Counted from the stretch's first letter, positions 33,905 through 42,530 are shown. The stretch is 64,000 bases of DNA from Mucilaginibacter straminoryzae (GCF_022953055.1 NZ_JALJEJ010000011.1:78371-142370), one strand, 5' to 3'. The notes: generated by a model not told the origin, from the letters alone. Translations and numbers: made by a program.

Positions 33905-35260
33905 ATGAAAAGATTTTTCACCACATTATCTAATATCTGGAAAATCGAAGATCTAAGAGTGCGTATTACTAACACACTCTTATTTCTTTTAATATACCGG
34001 GTAGGTTCTTTTATCGTACTGCCAGGTGTTGATCCGGCTTCGTTAAACTCGCAACGCGCTAAAGAAGGGCTGTTGGGCTTACTGAATATGTTTGCCGGCG
34101 GTTCGTTCTCACGTGCGTCTATTTTTGCGTTAGGGGTAATGCCGTATATCTCTGCATCTATTGTGGTGCAGCTTTTAGGTATCGCAGTGCCTTATTTTAC
34201 TAAGTTGCAGAAAGAGGGTGAAAGCGGCCGTAACAAACTTAACCAGTGGACCCGTTACCTGACTATCGCTATTACAGCGGCTCAGGCTATCGGTTACATT
34301 CGTACCCAAATCACTCCGGATTCTATCAGCCCTGTATTAGGCGCTACCTGGTTCAGCATTACTTCGGTATTTGTGTTAACCGCAGGTACGTTATTTGTAA
34401 TGTGGCTGGGTGAAAAAATCACTGATAAAGGTATTGGTAACGGTATTTCCCTGATCATCATGGTAGGTATCATTGCGCAATTGCCTTCAGCAATCGTAAG
34501 CGAATTTGAATCACGTGTAACCGGCGCTAACAGCGGCGGTTTGCTGATCTTCATCGTTGAGTTTGTGGCGCTGATCGCAGTAGTGATGTTCACCATCCTG
34601 ATTGTACAGGGTACCCGCAAAATTGCCGTTCAGTATGCAAAACGTATCGTTGGTAATAAACAATATGGCGGCGTTCGTCAGTACATTCCTTTAAAAGTGA
34701 ATGCTGCCGGTGTAATGCCGATCATCTTCGCACAAGCGCTGATGTTTATCCCAACTACAATTGCTTCGTTCTTTCCTAAGATGGCTTCAAGCCCTGTGCT
34801 AATCCTGTTGTCTAACTATACTTCATGGTTACACAACCTGGTATTTGCCATCCTGATCATCCTGTTTACGTATTTTTATACGGCTATTACCGTTAACCCT
34901 AAACAGATGTCGGACGATATGAAGAAGAACGGCGGATTTATCCCCGGTGTTAAACCAGGTAACCCCACAATTGACTTTATCGACGACGTGATCTCTAAGA
35001 TCACGCTGCCAGGCTCTATATTCTTAGCAATAGTTGCTATCATCCCGGCCCTGGCAAATCTTACCGGTGTAAACAGCCAGTTCGCCAGATTCTTTGGTGG
35101 TACTTCGCTGATCATTCTGGTAGGTGTGGTATTGGATACTTTGCAACAGATCGAAAGTCACTTGTTGATGCGCCATTACGACGGTTTGATGAAAACCGGA
35201 AGAATTAAAGGTCGCACCGCGATACCTACAGCTGCTGGCACCACGCCTCCGGCTATCTGA
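33905..35260 (+). CDS. secY: Preprotein translocase subunit SecY
   Basis: 451 residues with ten predicted transmembrane helices. It begins MKRFFTTLSNIWKIEDLRVRI. SecY marks include FAGGSFSRASIFALGVMPYISASIVVQLL, GIGNGISLIIMVGI and the C-terminal cytoplasmic loop QYGGVRQYIPLKVNAAGVMPIIFAQALM. Central pore of the Sec translocon in the inner membrane. Sits between rplO and map as usual. Confidence 0.98.
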   Translation: MKRFFTTLSNIWKIEDLRVRITNTLLFLLIYRVGSFIVLPGVDPASLNSQRAKEGLLGLLNMFAGGSFSRASIFALGVMPYISASIVVQLLGIAVPYFTKLQKEGESGRNKLNQWTRYLTIAITAAQAIGYIRTQITPDSISPVLGATWFSITSVFVLTAGTLFVMWLGEKITDKGIGNGISLIIMVGIIAQLPSAIVSEFESRVTGANSGGLLIFIVEFVALIAVVMFTILIVQGTRKIAVQYAKRIVGNKQYGGVRQYIPLKVNAAGVMPIIFAQALMFIPTTIASFFPKMASSPVLILLSNYTSWLHNLVFAILIILFTYFYTAITVNPKQMSDDMKKNGGFIPGVKPGNPTIDFIDDVISKITLPGSIFLAIVAIIPALANLTGVNSQFARFFGGTSLIILVGVVLDTLQQIESHLLMRHYDGLMKTGRIKGRTAIPTAAGTTPPAI

Positions 35261-35275
35261 TCTGGAGATATTTAA

Positions 35276-36064
35276 ATGGCAAAAAAAATCCACTATAAAT
35301 CTGCAGAAGAAATTGAATTAATAAGGGAAAGCGCCTTATTATTATCTAAAACACTCGGAGAGATAGCCAAGGTTATCGCTCCGGGTGTTACTACTAAAAA
35401 GCTGAACGATCTGGCCGAACAGTTTATCCGCGATAATGGCGGCGTTCCTGCTTTTCTAAACTACCACGGTTTTCCTTACTCTTTGTGTATCTCACCCAAT
35501 GATCAGGTGGTGCATGGTTTCCCTGGCGATAAAGAACTGCGCGACGGAGATCTGATCTCTGTTGATTGTGGCGTGATCCTGAACAAGTACATCAGCGATT
35601 CTGCTTATACCTTTGGTGTTGGCGAAGTGAGCGAAGAGAACAAGAACCTGATGCGTGTTACACAGGAATGCCTTGCGCTTGGTATAGAGAAAGCGGTAGC
35701 CGGTTTACGCGTAGGCGATATTGGTTATGCGGTGCAACATCATGCAGAGAAACATGGTTATGGCGTGGTAAAGGAACTGGTGGGCCACGGAGTAGGTTTA
35801 GAACTGCACGAGAAACCCGAAGTACCTAACTACGGTAAACGCGGTTCCGGAACAAAACTGGAAGAGGGGATGGTGATCGCTATCGAACCCATGATTAATG
35901 CCGGTAAAGCAGGTGTTAAATTCTGGAATGACGGTTGGACGGTTTCTACGGTAGACGGTAAATCTTCAGCACATTATGAGCATACGGTAGCCGTTAGAAA
36001 GGGTAAACCGGATGTTCTTTCTACTTTTTCATATATCGAAGAAGTTTTAGAAAGAAAAAATTAA
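35276..36064 (+). CDS. map: Methionine aminopeptidase, type I
   Basis: 262 residues. Metal ligands of the pita-bread fold are visible: Asp in ISVDCGVIL, Asp in YISDSAYTF, His in VGHGVGLELHEKP, Glu in AIEPMI and Glu in SAHYEHTVAV. Removes the initiator methionine from nascent proteins. Fifteen bases after secY. The following 70 bases hold a candidate -7 box for infA. Confidence 0.97.
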   Translation: MAKKIHYKSAEEIELIRESALLLSKTLGEIAKVIAPGVTTKKLNDLAEQFIRDNGGVPAFLNYHGFPYSLCISPNDQVVHGFPGDKELRDGDLISVDCGVILNKYISDSAYTFGVGEVSEENKNLMRVTQECLALGIEKAVAGLRVGDIGYAVQHHAEKHGYGVVKELVGHGVGLELHEKPEVPNYGKRGSGTKLEEGMVIAIEPMINAGKAGVKFWNDGWTVSTVDGKSSAHYEHTVAVRKGKPDVLSTFSYIEEVLERKN

Positions 36065-36082
36065 ATTATCAAAAATATTTTT

Positions 36083-36090
36083 TAATTTTG
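36083..36090 (+). promoter_or_regulatory. Candidate -7 box upstream of infA
   Basis: TAATTTTG matches TANNTTTG exactly, 45 bases before the infA ATG. No TTTG is found at the expected -33 place, so this is a weaker or internal promoter candidate. Confidence 0.4.
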
Positions 36091-36134
36091 CAACCCGCTT
36101 TGAGGGCGGATAACAGAGTAATTATCAATAAAAT

Positions 36135-36353
36135 ATGGCGAAACAATCATCGATTGAGCAAGACGGTACAATAAAAGAGGCATTGTCTAATGCAATGTTT
36201 AGAGTTGAACTGGAGAATGGCCATGAGATAATTGCACATATATCAGGAAAGATGCGTATGCACTACATCAAGATTTTACCTGGTGACAGAGTGAAATTAG
36301 AGATGAGCCCGTATGATCTGACTAAAGGCAGAATAACCTACAGATATAAATAA
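36135..36353 (+). CDS. infA: Translation initiation factor IF-1
   Basis: 72 residues, OB fold: MAKQSSIEQDGTIKEALSNAMF, ENGHEIIAHISGKMRMHYIKILPGDRVKLEMSPYDLTKGRITYRYK. Complete and of normal length. rpmJ follows after 7 bases. Confidence 0.98.
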   Translation: MAKQSSIEQDGTIKEALSNAMFRVELENGHEIIAHISGKMRMHYIKILPGDRVKLEMSPYDLTKGRITYRYK

Positions 36354-36360
36354 AAAAGAG

Positions 36361-36477
36361 ATGAAAGTTAGAGCATCGATCAAAAAGCGTAGCGCTGATT
36401 GCAAAATTATCCGTCGTAACGGAAAGCTTTACGTGATCAACAAAAAGAACCCTAAATACAAACAACGTCAGGGATAA
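36361..36477 (+). CDS. rpmJ: 50S ribosomal protein L36, zinc-ligand-poor form
   Basis: 38 residues: MKVRASIKKRSADCKIIRRN then GKLYVINKKNPKYKQRQG. Compared with the zinc form (Cys11, Cys14, Cys27, His33), only Cys14 remains; the others are Ser, Asn and Tyr. So zinc binding is lost. Position between infA and rpsM is standard. Confidence 0.95.
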   Translation: MKVRASIKKRSADCKIIRRNGKLYVINKKNPKYKQRQG

Positions 36478-36491
36478 TTAAAAATATTGTT

Positions 36492-36527
36492 ATCGATTCG
36501 TACAACGGTAGCCGCCGTTCGGTCGAT
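36492..36527 (+). promoter_or_regulatory. Structured leader of rpsM
   Basis: ATCGA (36492-36496) pairs with TCGAT (36523-36527) and encloses AACGG/CCGTT (36504-36508 with 36515-36519, loop TAGCCG). It lies 22 bases before the rpsM ATG and may be an autogenous regulatory RNA. Confidence 0.45.
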
Positions 36528-36549
36528 TACTTAAAAACAACTTACAAAT

Positions 36550-36927
36550 ATGGCAAGGATATCAGGTATAGATTTACCAAGAAACAAAAGAGGAGAGATC
36601 GGACTTACTTACATCTACGGAATTGGCCGTTCAACTGCACAGAACATTCTGGACCAGGCTGGCATTTCTTATGATGTTAAAGTACAAGACTGGACCGATG
36701 AGCAATTAGCTGCCATTCGTGGTATCATCAATGATCAGATCAAAGTAGAAGGTGCTCTGCGCTCTGAAGTGCAATTAAATATTAAACGTTTGATGGATAT
36801 CGGTTGCTACCGTGGTACCCGTCACCGTAAAGGCTTACCATTACGTGGTCAGCGTACTAAGAACAACTCACGTACCCGTAAAGGTAAACGTAAGACAGTT
36901 GCTAACAAGAAAAAAGCTACTAAGTAA
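36550..36927 (+). CDS. rpsM: 30S ribosomal protein S13
   Basis: 125 residues: MARISGIDLPRNKRGEIGLTYIYGIGRSTAQNIL and the end RGTRHRKGLPLRGQRTKNNSRTRKGKRKTVANKKK. Head-of-30S protein that touches the P-site tRNA. A heptamer-arm hairpin fills the gap to rpsK. Confidence 0.98.
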   Translation: MARISGIDLPRNKRGEIGLTYIYGIGRSTAQNILDQAGISYDVKVQDWTDEQLAAIRGIINDQIKVEGALRSEVQLNIKRLMDIGCYRGTRHRKGLPLRGQRTKNNSRTRKGKRKTVANKKKATK

Positions 36928-36935
36928 TAATTGAT

Positions 36936-37074
36936 AGATATGAGATGTGAGAAGTTAGATATGAGAAATATCTCCCGAGCATCTCAAATCTGGAATAACA
37001 AAAGATAAAAGCAGTTATGAGTGCCGGGTTGGAGTAAGTTCTCACATCTCAAGTCTCATATCTAAAATCTAAAG
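36936..37074 (+). repeat. Heptamer-arm hairpin element, rpsM-rpsK gap
   Basis: The 5' arm (from 9 bases after the stop) is AGATATG, AGATGTG, AGAAGTT, AGATATG, AGAAATA. The 3' arm (37040-37074) is TCTCACA, TCTCAAG, TCTCATA, TCTAAAA, TCTAAAG, ending 2 bases before the rpsK ATG. An inner CATCTCAAATCT at about 36979-36990 offers an alternative partner for the 5' arm. Confidence 0.88.
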
Positions 37075-37076
37075 AA

Positions 37077-37466
37077 ATGGCAAAAGCTAAAAAAGTAACC
37101 AAAAAACGTATCGTAGTAGTTGAGCCTGTTGGTCAGGCACACATCAATGCTACTTTTAACAACATCATTGTAACCCTTACCAATATCCAGGGCCAGGCTA
37201 TTTCATGGTCTTCAGCTGGTAAAATGGGTTTCAAAGGTTCTAAAAAGAACACTCCTTACGCTGCATCACAAGCTGCTGCCGATTGCGGTAAAACAGCTTA
37301 TGATTTAGGCTTACGTAAAGTAGAGGTGTTTGTTAAAGGTCCGGGTGCCGGCCGCGAGTCTGCAATCCGTACCCTGCAAACTACAGGTATCGAGGTTACT
37401 CAGATTAAGGACATCACTCCGCTACCTCACAATGGTTGCCGTCCGTCTAAACGCAGAAGAGTTTAA
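37077..37466 (+). CDS. rpsK: 30S ribosomal protein S11
   Basis: 129 residues: AHINATFNNIIVTLTNIQGQAISWSSAGKMGFKGSKKNTPYAAS and the end DITPLPHNGCRPSKRRRV. Platform protein near the E site. The start codon lies just 2 bases after the TCTNNNN heptamer tract. Confidence 0.98.
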   Translation: MAKAKKVTKKRIVVVEPVGQAHINATFNNIIVTLTNIQGQAISWSSAGKMGFKGSKKNTPYAASQAAADCGKTAYDLGLRKVEVFVKGPGAGRESAIRTLQTTGIEVTQIKDITPLPHNGCRPSKRRRV

Positions 37467-37480
37467 TTAATATTTATTTT

Positions 37481-37519
37481 AAAGCTAAGATCCGGTAGCT
37501 GCGGGCTATCAGGTACTTT
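37481..37519 (+). promoter_or_regulatory. Structured leader of rpsD
   Basis: AAAG (37481-37484) pairs with CTTT (37516-37519); inside, CC with GG and GGTAGC with GCTATC (37494-37499 with 37505-37510, one wobble). It ends 12 bases before the rpsD ATG. S4 is the classic alpha-operon regulator, so S4 binding is plausible. Confidence 0.45.
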
Positions 37520-37531
37520 AAAAACACAACA

Positions 37532-38140
37532 ATGGCTAGATATACAGGTCCAAAATCCAAAATCGCACGTAAATTCCGTGAGCCGATCTTCGGTCCGGAT
37601 AAAGTGTTAGAAAGAAAAAATTATCCTCCGGGCATGCACGGTGTCTCTAAAAGAAGAGGCAAACAATCTGAGTATGCTGTTCAGTTGCAGGAAAAACAAA
37701 AAGTGAAATACACTTACGGTGTGTTAGAGCGTCAGTTCGAGAACTTGTTCCACCGCGCTTCTTCACGTGAAGGTATTACCGGTACTAACTTGCTTCAATT
37801 ACTGGAAGCGCGTTTAGATAACGTAGTTTACCGTTTAGGTATTGCTCCAACCCGTTCTGGCGCTCGTCAGTTAGTGGGCCACAAACATATCACTGTTAAC
37901 GGTGAAGTGGTGAACATCGCTTCTTACACTGTTAAAGCTGGTGACGTAATTGCAGTTCGCGAGAAGTCAAAAACACTTGAGGCCATCACTAATTCAGTAG
38001 CGGGCAGAAGAGTAAACAAATACCCTTGGTTTGAGTGGGATCATGCTAACCTTTCTGGTAAGTTATTGAACTACCCTAACCGTGATGAGATTCCTGAAAA
38101 CATCAAAGAGAATCTGATCGTCGAGTTATACTCTAAATAA
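37532..38140 (+). CDS. rpsD: 30S ribosomal protein S4
   Basis: 202 residues: MARYTGPKSKIARKFREPIFG, KRRGKQSEYAVQLQEKQKVKYTYGVLERQF, and the S4 domain RLDNVVYRLGIAPTRSGARQLVGHKHITVNG. The N-terminus has no CxxC zinc site (zinc-free form). Primary 16S rRNA binder. A heptamer tract begins at the stop codon itself. Confidence 0.98.
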   Translation: MARYTGPKSKIARKFREPIFGPDKVLERKNYPPGMHGVSKRRGKQSEYAVQLQEKQKVKYTYGVLERQFENLFHRASSREGITGTNLLQLLEARLDNVVYRLGIAPTRSGARQLVGHKHITVNGEVVNIASYTVKAGDVIAVREKSKTLEAITNSVAGRRVNKYPWFEWDHANLSGKLLNYPNRDEIPENIKENLIVELYSK

Positions 38141-38278
38141 GATATAAGAATTGAGATGTGAGATCTGAGACAATGTTGTCGCAGATTTCGCATTTTAGCA
38201 AAAATCGAATGATGTGAACATGGGGTATTAAGCCTGCAAATGGTCTCAAATCTCATATCAAACATCTCAAATCTATTT
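38140..38278 (+). repeat. Heptamer-arm hairpin element, rpsD-rpoA gap
   Basis: The 5' arm starts at the last base of the rpsD stop: AGATATA, AGAATTG, AGATGTG, AGATCTG, AGACAAT. The 3' arm (38244-38278) is TCTCAAA, TCTCATA, TCAAACA, TCTCAAA, TCTATTT. Same AGATNTG family as the rpsC-rplP and rpsM-rpsK elements. Confidence 0.88.
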
Positions 38279-38304
38279 TAAATAACAATAAACAAAGGAT
38301 ATAA

Positions 38305-39297
38305 ATGGCAATTTTAGCATTTCAAAAACCAGACAAGGTAATCATGCAGAAGTCGACTGACTTTGATGGTACTTTTGAATTCCGTCCGTTAGAGCCAGGT
38401 TTCGGTGTTACCATTGGTAATGCTTTACGTCGTATCTTACTTTCATCACTGGAAGGTTATGCTATTACTTCTGTACGTTTTTCAGGAGTTACGCATGAGT
38501 TTTCAACTATCAAAGGCGTTGTTGAAGACGTTACCGAGATTATCCTGAACCTTAAACAAGTTAGGTTAAAGAAAACCGGTACCTCTGGTGATACCGAAAA
38601 AATATTTGTGATCATCAACGGTCAGGATACTTTCAAGGCTGGTGATATCACTAAGTTCTCAAATAACTTTACTGTTCTTAACCCAGAGCTGGTTATTTGC
38701 AATATGGATACTGCAGTTACCCTGGAAGTAGAACTTACTGTAAATAAAGGCCGCGGTTATGTACCGAGCGAAGAGAACAAAAACCCTGATGCAGCTGTAG
38801 GTGTAATCGCTATCGATTCTATCTATACGCCGATCAAGAACGTAAAATATACCATCGAGAACTATCGTGTTGAGCAAAAGACCGACTATGAAAAACTGGT
38901 TCTTGATATTGTAACCGACGGTTCTATCCACCCTGAAAACGCTTTGAAAGAAGCGGCAAAGATCCTGATCCAGCACTTTATGCTGTTCTCTGATGAGAAC
39001 ATGATGTTAGAGGCTCAGGCTAAAGAAGAAACCAAAGAGGTTGACGAGGAAATCCTGCACATGCGCAAGATCCTGAAAACCGAACTGGTTGATCTTGACC
39101 TTTCAGTTCGCGCATTAAACTGCTTAAAAGCAGCTGACATCCGCAGCCTGGCTGATCTGGTTTCTTATGACGTTGCTGATATGCTGAAGTTCAGAAACTT
39201 TGGTAAAAAATCACTGACTGAGATTCAGGACCTGGTGAAATCAAAAGGTTTATCTTTCGGCATGAACCTGGCGAAATACAAACTGGACGAAGAATAA
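38305..39297 (+). CDS. rpoA: RNA polymerase alpha subunit
   Basis: 330 residues. N-terminal dimerisation domain (EPGFGVTIGNALRRILLSSLEGYAITSVRFSGVTHEFSTIKGVVEDV) and C-terminal domain with two helix-hairpin-helix motifs (LNCLKAADIRSLADLVSYDVADMLKFRNFGKKSLTEI). Complete. Stands between rpsD and rplQ as in most bacteria, with hairpin elements on both sides. Confidence 0.98.
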   Translation: MAILAFQKPDKVIMQKSTDFDGTFEFRPLEPGFGVTIGNALRRILLSSLEGYAITSVRFSGVTHEFSTIKGVVEDVTEIILNLKQVRLKKTGTSGDTEKIFVIINGQDTFKAGDITKFSNNFTVLNPELVICNMDTAVTLEVELTVNKGRGYVPSEENKNPDAAVGVIAIDSIYTPIKNVKYTIENYRVEQKTDYEKLVLDIVTDGSIHPENALKEAAKILIQHFMLFSDENMMLEAQAKEETKEVDEEILHMRKILKTELVDLDLSVRALNCLKAADIRSLADLVSYDVADMLKFRNFGKKSLTEIQDLVKSKGLSFGMNLAKYKLDEE

Positions 39298-39303
39298 TCT
39301 TTT

Positions 39304-39417
39304 AGACATAAGATTAGAGATGTGAGTATTGAGATACTTGCATCTCTTTTTTTGAAAGTAAATAACGGGAGGTTTATATGAATCTAACAGCTCATATCTA
39401 ACATCTCAAATCTATAA
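39304..39417 (+). repeat. Heptamer-arm hairpin element, rpoA-rplQ gap
   Basis: The 5' arm (from 7 bases after the stop) is AGACATA, AGATTAG, AGATGTG, AGTATTG, AGATACT. The 3' arm (39383-39417) is TCTAACA, GCTCATA, TCTAACA, TCTCAAA, TCTATAA. Period 7 on both sides, AGATNTG family. A short extra pair, GAGAT/ATCTC, lies inside. Confidence 0.87.
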
Positions 39418-39431
39418 ATAACAGCGTAATT

Positions 39432-39475
39432 CCGAGGGCTTGACGGCAACGCCGCCCAACGGTATGCACGTGCCA
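39432..39475 (+). promoter_or_regulatory. Structured leader of rplQ
   Basis: CGGC (39444-39447) pairs with GCCG (39451-39454) and GGG with CCC outside it; then GGTA/TGCC forms a second stem. Ends about 15 bases before the rplQ ATG. Possible r-protein or L17 control element; not matched to a named family. Confidence 0.35.
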
Positions 39476-39489
39476 CAACAACAAACAAA

Positions 39490-40068
39490 ATGAGACACGG
39501 TAAAAAACACAACCACTTAGGTCGTACCGACAGCCACCGCAAAGCGATGCTGGCTAACATGGCTTCTTCACTGATCGAACACAAACGCATCACTACTACT
39601 TTAGCAAAAGCTAAAGCCCTGCGTGTTTATGTAGAGCCTATCATCACTAAATCTAAAAACGATACTACGCACTCACGTCGTACTGTATTCAGCTACCTGC
39701 AAAATAAAGATGCAGTTACTGTATTGTTCCGCGAAGTTGCAGAGAAAGTGGCTAACCGCCCAGGTGGTTATACCCGTATCATTAAGTTAGAAAACCGTTT
39801 AGGTGACAACGCCGAAATGGCACTGATTGAATTAGTAGATTACAACGCTGTATACGGTGCTGATACTGCTGCTGCTCCTGCTAAGAAAGCTACCCGTCGT
39901 CGTGGTGGTGCTGGCAAAGGTAAAGCTGCTTCAGCTGCTACTGCAGAAGTTACTCCTGCTGATGACGCTACCGTTGCTGCTAACCCTGCAACTGAAACTC
40001 CTGCAACGCAAGCTCCATCTGCTGATGAAGTAAGCAACAAGGAAGATCAAGCTGAAAAAGGCGAGTAA
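39490..40068 (+). CDS. rplQ: 50S ribosomal protein L17 with Ala/Thr-rich tail
   Basis: 192 residues. The core (MRHGKKHNHLGRTDSHRKAMLANMASSLIEH, TTLAKAKALR, RPGGYTRIIKLENRLGDNAEMALIELVDYN) ends near residue 117. A ~75-residue low-complexity tail follows: basic (KKATRRRGGAGKGK) then Ala/Thr/Pro-rich and acidic. Last gene of the unit, closed by a terminator. Confidence 0.97.
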   Translation: MRHGKKHNHLGRTDSHRKAMLANMASSLIEHKRITTTLAKAKALRVYVEPIITKSKNDTTHSRRTVFSYLQNKDAVTVLFREVAEKVANRPGGYTRIIKLENRLGDNAEMALIELVDYNAVYGADTAAAPAKKATRRRGGAGKGKAASAATAEVTPADDATVAANPATETPATQAPSADEVSNKEDQAEKGE

Positions 40069-40088
40069 TTTTAATTACTACGATAACG

Positions 40089-40124
40089 AAAGCCCTGTCT
40101 GCTCAAAGCACGACGGGGCTTTTT
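40089..40124 (+). terminator. Intrinsic terminator after rplQ
   Basis: AAAGCCC...GTC-TGCT pairs with AGCA-GAC...GGGCTTT, followed by a T run. It ends the rplC-rplQ transcription unit. Confidence 0.85.
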
Positions 40125-40169
40125 GTTTCAGAATACTTTGCTCTGATAAGTGTTCCGTTAAAAAATTGC

Positions 40170-40787
40170 CTAGACCACCGGCAGGCGCCACTTCTTTTTG
40201 TAAGCAATCATCCGGACAGAGAATACCAGTAAGGCGCTGATGATGTCCAGCGGCGCATCTGTAAGTACCGGCCTTAGCAGGAAATAGCCAATGCCGCCAA
40301 TAATGCAGGTGGTGGCGTAGATCACTTCTTTCTGAAAGATTACCGGTACACGGTTCAGCAATACATCACGCAGTACCCCGCCAAAGCAGGCGGTAATAGT
40401 GCCCAGGACAATGCAAACCCCAGGCGACAAGTGCGCCGCAATGCCTTTGCGTAAGCCAATCACGGTAAATAACCCCAGGCCAAGGGCGTCAAAAAAGATC
40501 AGTGTGCGTTGGAAGTTTTCGCTTTTGCCTTTTAACAGGATGGCAGCGATCACACTTACGGAAATCACTGTCAAAGTACTGGTATCCCGCATCCAGGCAA
40601 CGGGTGTAGCGCCAATCAGAATATCCCTGATGGTACCGCCGCCAATGGCAGTAACAAAAGCGATTACCAACAGGCCAAAGATATCCAGTTTCTTTTCCAT
40701 AGCAGCGAACACACCGGAAATGGCAAAAGCTGCCGTACCGAGAATCTCGATGATATGGGAAAGGCTGGAAATAGAATCGAACAGCAT
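40170..40787 (-). CDS. TRIC-type (YadS/UPF0126) cation channel family protein
   Basis: 205 residues, about seven transmembrane helices in two repeats. The glycine-rich family motifs appear twice: AIGGGTIRDILIG (first) and ACFGGVLRDVLLN (second). Related to eukaryotic trimeric intracellular cation channels. It probably passes monovalent cations in the inner membrane. Convergent with rplQ. Confidence 0.92.
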   Translation of the reverse strand: MLFDSISSLSHIIEILGTAAFAISGVFAAMEKKLDIFGLLVIAFVTAIGGGTIRDILIGATPVAWMRDTSTLTVISVSVIAAILLKGKSENFQRTLIFFDALGLGLFTVIGLRKGIAAHLSPGVCIVLGTITACFGGVLRDVLLNRVPVIFQKEVIYATTCIIGGIGYFLLRPVLTDAPLDIISALLVFSVRMIAYKKKWRLPVV

Positions 40788-40828
40788 AAAACTTTGTGGC
40801 CTGAAGATAATATTATTGAACGGAATAG

Positions 40829-41338
40829 CTAACTAATCCATGAGCGCCAGTAACCCGTATCTAATCGTTTCCATCTGCCCTGAGTTTTTACATAAATTTC
40901 AATGCCACCCTCGCCACAAAGGCCGCCGCAATGATAGGCGCGGTTGATGAATACCGTTTTTCTGTCTCGGGAAAATACGGGTAGTGAAATATAAGTTATC
41001 GGTAAATGCCTGTCAGACTTAAGGTGCCAGTCAATACCTTTAAATTGCGAAGTATCTAAACCTGCCACTTGTCTGTAAACCTTTACTTGTGATAAGACAT
41101 ACAGACAGTCTTTTGGCGAAATTTCAAAGCTGATGCCAAAGTTTCTGAAAGCAAAAAAGCGGTCCATGCCGACCATATAGTCAAACGGTTTTACGGTATC
41201 GCAAAGTTTTTTGGCAGGGTTTTCTTTGAGGTACCATTTCAAGAAATCGTACTGCTCTTTTTGGGTAGGCAAACTTTGGCTGTTAGTATTTAATAATAAA
41301 GAAAGGCTGATAAGGACTAATAGGCACACTCTTTTCAT
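40829..41338 (-). CDS. Hypothetical secreted protein
   Basis: 169 residues with a signal peptide (1-20). The rest is a small domain with cysteines at about 46, 78, and a CGGLCGEGGIEIYVK motif close to the C-terminus. No family recognised with confidence. Lies 41 bases upstream, in transcript order, of the TRIC gene, so might share its transcript. Confidence 0.65.
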   Translation of the reverse strand: MKRVCLLVLISLSLLLNTNSQSLPTQKEQYDFLKWYLKENPAKKLCDTVKPFDYMVGMDRFFAFRNFGISFEISPKDCLYVLSQVKVYRQVAGLDTSQFKGIDWHLKSDRHLPITYISLPVFSRDRKTVFINRAYHCGGLCGEGGIEIYVKTQGRWKRLDTGYWRSWIS

Positions 41339-41459
41339 ACTTAAATTTACGAGAAATAATGCAACTTAAGCTCTGTTGTTATAGCCGATCCCTTAAAAGA
41401 AGCCTAACTGGAAGAGGCTCGCCAGACACGGCAGACCTCCTCCGGATAAATCAGTCGAT

Positions 41460-42530
41460 TTAGAAAATTTCCTTACCGATGCTGTAGGCAAAGTCCCCTA
41501 AATCGGTCAGGTTGGTGTTGCTTAAAATTATGATCGTTAAATCTTTATTTAAATATCGTACAACAATATCATTGGCACCCATAATAGATCCGAACCGCTC
41601 CATCCTTTTATACTTATTGTTTTTGCCTTTGCTGTCACTTATCCAAACGCTGTAGCCGTACTCGCCAAGACCTGGTGTTAACATTAAATCTAATGCACGT
41701 TTGCTAATCAGCTTCAGGTCATAAACCGCGTTCCAGAATTTCAACAGGTCTGCCGTAGTCGAATACATCCCACCTGCTGCGTACCAGTTTTCCATATAAA
41801 CGGGAAGATCCGGAACCAGGTGCCCAACGTCTTTTCGCATCATATAGGTGTTGGCCAGTCTTTTTACCAATTTGGCTTGAGATAGCATTCCGGAATTTGC
41901 CATCCCCAATGGTTTTAATAACCGTTCATTTAAAATCTCTTCATAGGGCTTTTTATAGATGCCTTCCAGTATTTTACCCAAGATGATATAATCGCCGTTG
42001 TTATAATCAAACTTCTCGCCCGGGTTATTCACCAGGGGGTACGAAGCAAAATTATCCAGCAGTTGATCGGTAGTATATGGCTTCTGATAAAAACTAACAC
42101 CATATTTTATGGCGTTTTCAAAACTCTTAATTGTGTCGGTGTTACTCATGCCCGAGGTATGGTTCAGCAATTGATGTATACTCACCTTGTCGCCGGCCTC
42201 TCCCTTATAGTTTGGTAGATACGTTTTCATCTTAGCGTTCAAATCAATCTTTCCGGCATCGTACAATTGCAAAATAAGTACGGCTGTAAAAGACTTGGTG
42301 ATGGAGCAAATTTTATATCGGGTATCGTTAGTTGCCGGTAGGGCGAACTCGCGATTAACCAAGCCGTAACTTTTGTGATAGCTAACCTTTCCATTTTCCT
42401 GGATCAGAATTGTTCCATCGAACTGATGTTTAGCCACGTAACCGTTTATAAAAGATTGCAGCTTCTTGGGTTGTGCTTGTATCGGCAGGCTGCCAATAGA
42501 AAGTAGCAGTAAGTAGAGTAATTTCTTCAT
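41460..42530 (-). CDS. Serine hydrolase of the beta-lactamase class C family
   Basis: 356 residues, signal peptide 1-19. The SxxK motif is Ser76-Ile-Thr-Lys79 (CSITKSF) and the second motif YxN is in FDYNNGDY. The family includes D-alanyl-D-alanine carboxypeptidases, esterases and other penicillin-binding-like enzymes. Substrate is unknown; a periplasmic location is predicted. Confidence 0.9.
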   Translation of the reverse strand: MKKLLYLLLLSIGSLPIQAQPKKLQSFINGYVAKHQFDGTILIQENGKVSYHKSYGLVNREFALPATNDTRYKICSITKSFTAVLILQLYDAGKIDLNAKMKTYLPNYKGEAGDKVSIHQLLNHTSGMSNTDTIKSFENAIKYGVSFYQKPYTTDQLLDNFASYPLVNNPGEKFDYNNGDYIILGKILEGIYKKPYEEILNERLLKPLGMANSGMLSQAKLVKRLANTYMMRKDVGHLVPDLPVYMENWYAAGGMYSTTADLLKFWNAVYDLKLISKRALDLMLTPGLGEYGYSVWISDSKGKNNKYKRMERFGSIMGANDIVVRYLNKDLTIIILSNTNLTDLGDFAYSIGKEIF

